A stretch of DNA of 26,584 nt, taken from NCBI GenBank assembly GCA_004554085.1, contig SFNY01000031.1, positions 1-26,584 on the forward strand. Direction: 5' to 3'. Source of the DNA: Clostridiales bacterium. Its GTDB lineage: Bacteria > Bacillota > Clostridia > Christensenellales > Aristaeellaceae. Position numbers and translations under genes: made by a program. The notes beneath the pieces were generated by a model that ran no database searches, was not told the origin of the DNA, and saw only the letters and a list, made by a program, of their open reading frames with translations. Positions 23,266 to 26,584 of this stretch are shown piece by piece. Within the stretch, counting starts at the first letter, position 1, and each line of letters starts with the position of its first letter.

Positions 23266-23970
23266 TCAGCAGCCGTACTTGATGCGCACGCGCTCCAGCT
23301 TCTCGCCGAAGGGGCGTGCCAGCAGGTTCAGGAAGATCACGTTGGAGACGGCGTAGGCGATGGTGTAGGGGAGCGCGGTGCCCAGCGCCGACACATACAG
23401 CGCAGGATTGAAACCGCCGTTGTACCAGAGCACCGTCCAGACGTCCATGATGAAGGAGTAGGCCACGCCCGCGAACACGCCGTAGAGCGAGAGCAGGATG
23501 CGGCTGTGCTTCAACGGACGCGCGAGGAAGCCCGCCAGCAGGCCTAGCAGACCCCAGGAGAGCATCTGAAAGGGTGTCCACGGCCCCTGACCGAAGTAGA
23601 AGTTGGAGATCAGCGCGGAGAGCGCGCCGGTGAGGAAGCCGGCCTCGCCGCCCAGATACATGGCCGTGATCACCACCAGCGCCGTGATGGGCTTGAAGCC
23701 GGGAATCGCCATGAACACGAAGCGGCCAACCACGGAGAGCGCAGTCATCACCGCCACGAGAATCATCCGGCGCGTGCCCGTCTTGCGGCGCTCAAAGCCG
23801 CAGGAGAACAGCACCAGCGCCAGCAGCGTCACAAGCAGCGAGGCCAGTGCGTAGTTGTCGCCGCTGGAGAGCAGGGCGAAGCACAGCACCACCGCCGGAA
23901 TGGCCACGAAGGGCAGCACGATTCCCAGAATTTTGCGCAGCCTTGCGCTGCGAATCAGCAGCAGCTTCAT
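23266..23970 (-). CDS. ECF transporter S (substrate-binding) component
   Basis: Membrane protein that binds a vitamin-like substrate for an energy-coupling factor transporter. It has 234 residues. Two N-terminal helices (about 12-35 and 41-57) precede a canonical S-component core of about six helices. That core includes GRFVFMAIPGFKPITALVVI and the motif ALISNFYFGQGPWTPFQML. The last stretch is VSNVIFLNLLARPFGEKLER. The ATG overlaps the stop of the ATPase gene by 4 bases, so the operon order is DUF4430, T, AA', S. The DUF4430 neighbour points to cobalamin or corrinoids, but this is inference. It is the last gene of the operon. Confidence 0.87.
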   Translation of the reverse strand: MKLLLIRSARLRKILGIVLPFVAIPAVVLCFALLSSGDNYALASLLVTLLALVLFSCGFERRKTGTRRMILVAVMTALSVVGRFVFMAIPGFKPITALVVITAMYLGGEAGFLTGALSALISNFYFGQGPWTPFQMLSWGLLGLLAGFLARPLKHSRILLSLYGVFAGVAYSFIMDVWTVLWYNGGFNPALYVSALGTALPYTIAYAVSNVIFLNLLARPFGEKLERVRIKYGC

Positions 23971-25595
23971 CGCGCGCCGCCGTTTCTGCGGCAGAGCTCC
24001 GCCGCGTCCTCGACCGTGGCCACACCCTCGTACCAGCCGCGGCAGATGCGGTTGGCGGAGGTGGTGTAGAAGCTGTTTTCATCGAAGAAGCGCGCGGGCG
24101 CGTCCTCCGAGACGATCTCGCCGCGGAAGAACAGCGCACAGCGGTCTGCACAGCGGGCGGCGAACTCCACATCGTGGGTTACGAGCAGTATGGTGATTCC
24201 CTCGGCCTTCAGGTCGCGCAGCACCTCCAGCACCGCCGTCTGCGCGTGGGAGTCCACGCCCTTGGTGGGCTCGTCCAGCAGCAGAACCTTCGGCCTCGAG
24301 GCCAGCACCTTGGCCAGCGCTACCAGCTGCTGCTCGCCGCCGCTCAGGTCGTAGGGGTGGCGCTCCATCAGATGCTCCAACGAATAGGGGAGCGCCGACG
24401 GGTCCGCGTGCACCTCGCGCAGCTCTTCCCGCACAGTGCTCTTTAAAAACACCGTCTGCGGATCCTGCGGCAGCAGCGCCACGCAATCCCGGTACAGCGA
24501 CTGACCGCGATACTGCTGAATCTTCTTCCCGAAGATGCGGATGGAACCGCTGTACGGGCGGCACAGTCCGGCACACAGCTTCAACAGCGTGGACTTGCCC
24601 GAACCGTTCGACCCCAGAAAGCAGAAGATCTCGCCCCGGCGCACCTGAAGGTTCAGCCTCTTCAGCACATCGGGGTACTCCCGACCGTAGCGGAAGTAGA
24701 CGTTCTTGAATTCGAGGACAGTTTCCGAACTGCGCGATGTGGGCGCTTCGGGCAAGCTGCGCACGTCGCTTCCGAAGTGCTCCCTCAGAAAACGGCGTCC
24801 CTCGCGCACGGTGATCGGACATTCGCCCACTCCGCTGACTGCGTGAAACAGCCGAACCGCGCCAGGCATGGCGTCCAGCAGCACCGGATGCGAGCGCAGG
24901 CACTCGCAGGCCCGCGCCGGCGGCAGGTCCAGCTGCAATGTTCCGTCCTCCAACACCAACACCCGGTCCGCCATGGGCAGCACGGACTCCAGGCGGTGCT
25001 CGATCAGAATCACACCCACGCCCATCTCGCGGTTGAGCTTGGAGACGGTGTTCAGAAAGTCTGCTGCCGCAATGGGATCCAGCTGGGAGGTGGGCTCATC
25101 CAGCAGCAAGATCTTTGGCTGCATCACCATCACTGCCGCCAGATTCAGCAGCTGCTTCTGACCGCCGGAGAGCTCGCTCACGTCCCGCTCAAACCAGTCC
25201 GAGATGCCGAAGTAGCTGGCCATCTCCGCGACCCTGCGGCGAATGACGCTCTGGGGCAGACACAGGTTCTCCAGACCGAAGGCCAGCTCGTGCCAGACCT
25301 TGTCGGTGACGATCTGCTGTTCGGGGCGCTGCATCACGTAGCCGATCTCACAGGCCGAGACGCGGTCTGAAAGCGCCTGCTGGGCGACGCCGTTGTAATA
25401 CACGCAGCCCTGCATGCTGCCGATGGGCGCGAGTTCCCGCTTCAGCAGGCGCATCAGCGTGGATTTGCCCGAGCCTGTGGCGCCGATCAGCGCGAGAAAA
25501 TCGCCGGCCTCCATGCGGAAGCTGACGTCGTGCAGCACTGGCTGTAACGCGCCCGGAAATGAAAAGCTCAGATTTTCAACTTTAAGGATTTCCAA
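23967..25595 (-). CDS. ECF transporter ATPase, two fused ABC domains
   Basis: Energises vitamin uptake by the T and S components. It has 542 residues with two complete ABC domains in one chain. Domain 1 has Walker A GATGSGKS at 38-45, signature LSGGQ at 141-145 and Walker B ILLLDE at 161-166. Domain 2 has GSNGSGKS at 327-334, LSGGE at 416-420 and VLLLDE at 436-441. Standard ECF systems use two separate proteins (EcfA and EcfA'), so this is a fused version. I chose TTG at 25595 because GGAGGAA lies 8 bases before it and MEILKVENLSFSFPG is the usual beginning; nothing upstream in the frame looks like protein. This places the start 28 bases inside the end of the T gene. Confidence 0.9.
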   Translation of the reverse strand: MEILKVENLSFSFPGALQPVLHDVSFRMEAGDFLALIGATGSGKSTLMRLLKRELAPIGSMQGCVYYNGVAQQALSDRVSACEIGYVMQRPEQQIVTDKVWHELAFGLENLCLPQSVIRRRVAEMASYFGISDWFERDVSELSGGQKQLLNLAAVMVMQPKILLLDEPTSQLDPIAAADFLNTVSKLNREMGVGVILIEHRLESVLPMADRVLVLEDGTLQLDLPPARACECLRSHPVLLDAMPGAVRLFHAVSGVGECPITVREGRRFLREHFGSDVRSLPEAPTSRSSETVLEFKNVYFRYGREYPDVLKRLNLQVRRGEIFCFLGSNGSGKSTLLKLCAGLCRPYSGSIRIFGKKIQQYRGQSLYRDCVALLPQDPQTVFLKSTVREELREVHADPSALPYSLEHLMERHPYDLSGGEQQLVALAKVLASRPKVLLLDEPTKGVDSHAQTAVLEVLRDLKAEGITILLVTHDVEFAARCADRCALFFRGEIVSEDAPARFFDENSFYTTSANRICRGWYEGVATVEDAAELCRRNGGAR

Positions 25596-26446
25596 CGGAT
25601 TCGTTCCTCCACTTCCAACAGTGCCGGGAAAAGGGCCAGAATGGCGTAAGAAGCATAGGCTGCGCAGCCCAGCGCATTGGGCGACGGCAGCGCGTAGCGC
25701 GGGTAGAAGCTGCACGCGAGCGCACCGCAGGCGATTGCGGCGATGGTGCAGCCGCCCAGCAGCAGGCAGCCCAGGCACATCAGTCCGTCCCGCAGTTGAA
25801 AGCGGAACAGCGCAAAACGGGTGCGCCGGCCCACGCCGTAGCCCCGGGCGCACATACTGTCCGCCGTGATGATGCCGTTCTCCAGCGCCCAGCTCACCAG
25901 CACGGAAAAGATGCGCAATTCTCCCCGAAGCCGGTCCGGCAGATTCTCATCCCGGAACAGCCCCAGCGCCTTCTGTGCATCCCGCACGCGCCTGGTCTGC
26001 TTGCGCAGCAGCGGTATGTAGCGCAACGCAATGGAGAGGATCAGCGTCAGCTTCGGCAGTACCGAGCCGAATACGTACAGCAGTTTGTCGCTGGTCATGA
26101 TCTGCTGAAAGGAGCGGAACCAGTACAGTACCGCCAGGATCATGCCGCCCATCGCTGCGCCGTAGTAGATCGCCTCCAGCGTGACGGGGTTGTCGTTGAG
26201 CACGAACAGAACCGTTGCGCCGTTGTGATTGAACAGCGGATTGAGCAGCGCCGACAGCACGAACAGCAGGAGATAGGGCAGATGCGCCGTGGGACGCGCG
26301 TCGGGATTGCGGGAAATGAAGAACAGCAGCGCGCCGAGCAGCGAGATCGCCAGAATCGCCGGATTGAAGCAGAACATGGCGATGCCCGCGACCATCATCA
26401 GCCACAGAAAGGCCGCGATCGGATTGACGTTGTCCAGTGCGCTCAT
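25568..26446 (-). CDS. ECF transporter T (energy-coupling) component
   Basis: Transmembrane coupling subunit (CbiQ/EcfT family) that links ATP hydrolysis to the S component. It has 292 residues. There are several hydrophobic segments (about 10-45, 55-72, 92-112, 125-143 and three C-terminal). Two coupling-helix motifs are present: LRYIPLLRKQ followed by AQKALG (157-162) and ADSMCARGYG, with Ala-Arg-Gly at 200-202. The ATG overlaps the stop of the DUF4430 gene (ATGA) and the end overlaps the ATPase gene by 28 bases, so translation is coupled. Confidence 0.9.
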   Translation of the reverse strand: MSALDNVNPIAAFLWLMMVAGIAMFCFNPAILAISLLGALLFFISRNPDARPTAHLPYLLLFVLSALLNPLFNHNGATVLFVLNDNPVTLEAIYYGAAMGGMILAVLYWFRSFQQIMTSDKLLYVFGSVLPKLTLILSIALRYIPLLRKQTRRVRDAQKALGLFRDENLPDRLRGELRIFSVLVSWALENGIITADSMCARGYGVGRRTRFALFRFQLRDGLMCLGCLLLGGCTIAAIACGALACSFYPRYALPSPNALGCAAYASYAILALFPALLEVEERIRWKSLKLKI

Positions 26447-26584
26447 TTCAAATCCTCACCCAGATTCAGCGTGTATTCCCAGGCGATCTCGTCGCCCTCG
26501 TGCACCAGGCAGCTGCCGCAGCCGACGCTCTCCTGAACGCCGTTGACGGAGTAGATCCAGCCCGACAGGTCGCCGTAGTCAAAT
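26443..26584 (-). CDS. DUF4430 (transcobalamin-like C-terminal) protein, 3' part only
   Basis: Only the last 46 residues are in the window; the gene continues beyond base 26584. The visible part (SGWIYSVNGVQESVGCGS, then VHEGDEIAWEYTLNLGEDLK) matches the end of DUF4430 domains, which are found in extracellular proteins and in transcobalamin-like C-terminal regions. Its position just before the ECF T gene supports a role in capturing or presenting a vitamin, probably cobalamin, to this transporter. The 5' end, signal peptide and any upstream riboswitch are not visible. Confidence 0.8.
   Translation of the reverse strand, partial: FDYGDLSGWIYSVNGVQESVGCGSCLVHEGDEIAWEYTLNLGEDLK

Noticed and set aside
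22022..23581. 519-codon open frame on the minus strand
   Set aside because: Runs through the terminator hairpin and across two convergent genes; composition is that of a shadow frame.

Overview
The window looks like chromosomal DNA from a spore-forming, GC-rich member of the Bacillota (class Clostridia). The evidence is a full spoIIIAA-AH engulfment operon, an Asp23/AmaP pair, an LtaS-type membrane sulfatase, an ECF vitamin transporter, and the clostridial order nusB-xseA-xseB-ispA-dxs-tlyA-nadK-argR-recN. I cannot name the genus; a Christensenellales-like gut lineage would fit, but that is a guess. I saw no tRNA, rRNA, CRISPR array, insertion sequence or phage gene.

Layout. (1) 1-1277: a secreted L,D-transpeptidase with Ig-like domains, ending at a terminator. 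(2) 1296-6121, minus strand: an LtaS-like sulfatase with a long Arg/Ser/Tyr-rich N-terminal tail, preceded by a eukaryote-type (GH13_8) glycogen branching enzyme. (3) 6344-10443, plus strand: spoIIIAA-AB-AC-AD-AE-AF-AG-AH, with overlapping or very close genes. SpoIIIAF is only 56 residues (two membrane helices) and SpoIIIAG is only 109 residues (one bare ring-building motif). (4) 10456-12399: promoter, asp23-like gene with a highly acidic tail, amaP, nusB, terminator. (5) 12438-20666: xseA, xseB, ispA, dxs, tlyA, nadK, argR, recN, terminator. This joins DNA repair, isoprenoid precursor synthesis, rRNA methylation, NADP synthesis and arginine control. (6) 20667-21061: an AT-rich gene-free stretch with two ACGT-centred palindromes about nine helical turns apart. 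(7) 21062-23194: a membrane sensor with an extracytoplasmic domain and PAS-like domains but no output domain. It stands where spoIVB-spo0A often follows recN. (8) 23266-26584, minus strand: a DUF4430 protein (cut by the window edge), ECF T, a fused double ABC ATPase and an ECF S component, probably a cobalamin or corrinoid uptake operon.

The most interesting part is the spoIIIA operon. All eight genes are present in order, but the two that usually supply extra soluble architecture to the intermembrane channel (AF and AG) are cut down cleanly, with intact frames and translation signals. That suggests a minimal but working version of the mother cell-forespore channel. Recurrent secondary themes are charged disordered tails on envelope proteins (basic on the LtaS-like protein, acidic on Asp23) and sigma-A-like promoters that lie so close to start codons that the predicted mRNA leaders are only about 10-25 nt.
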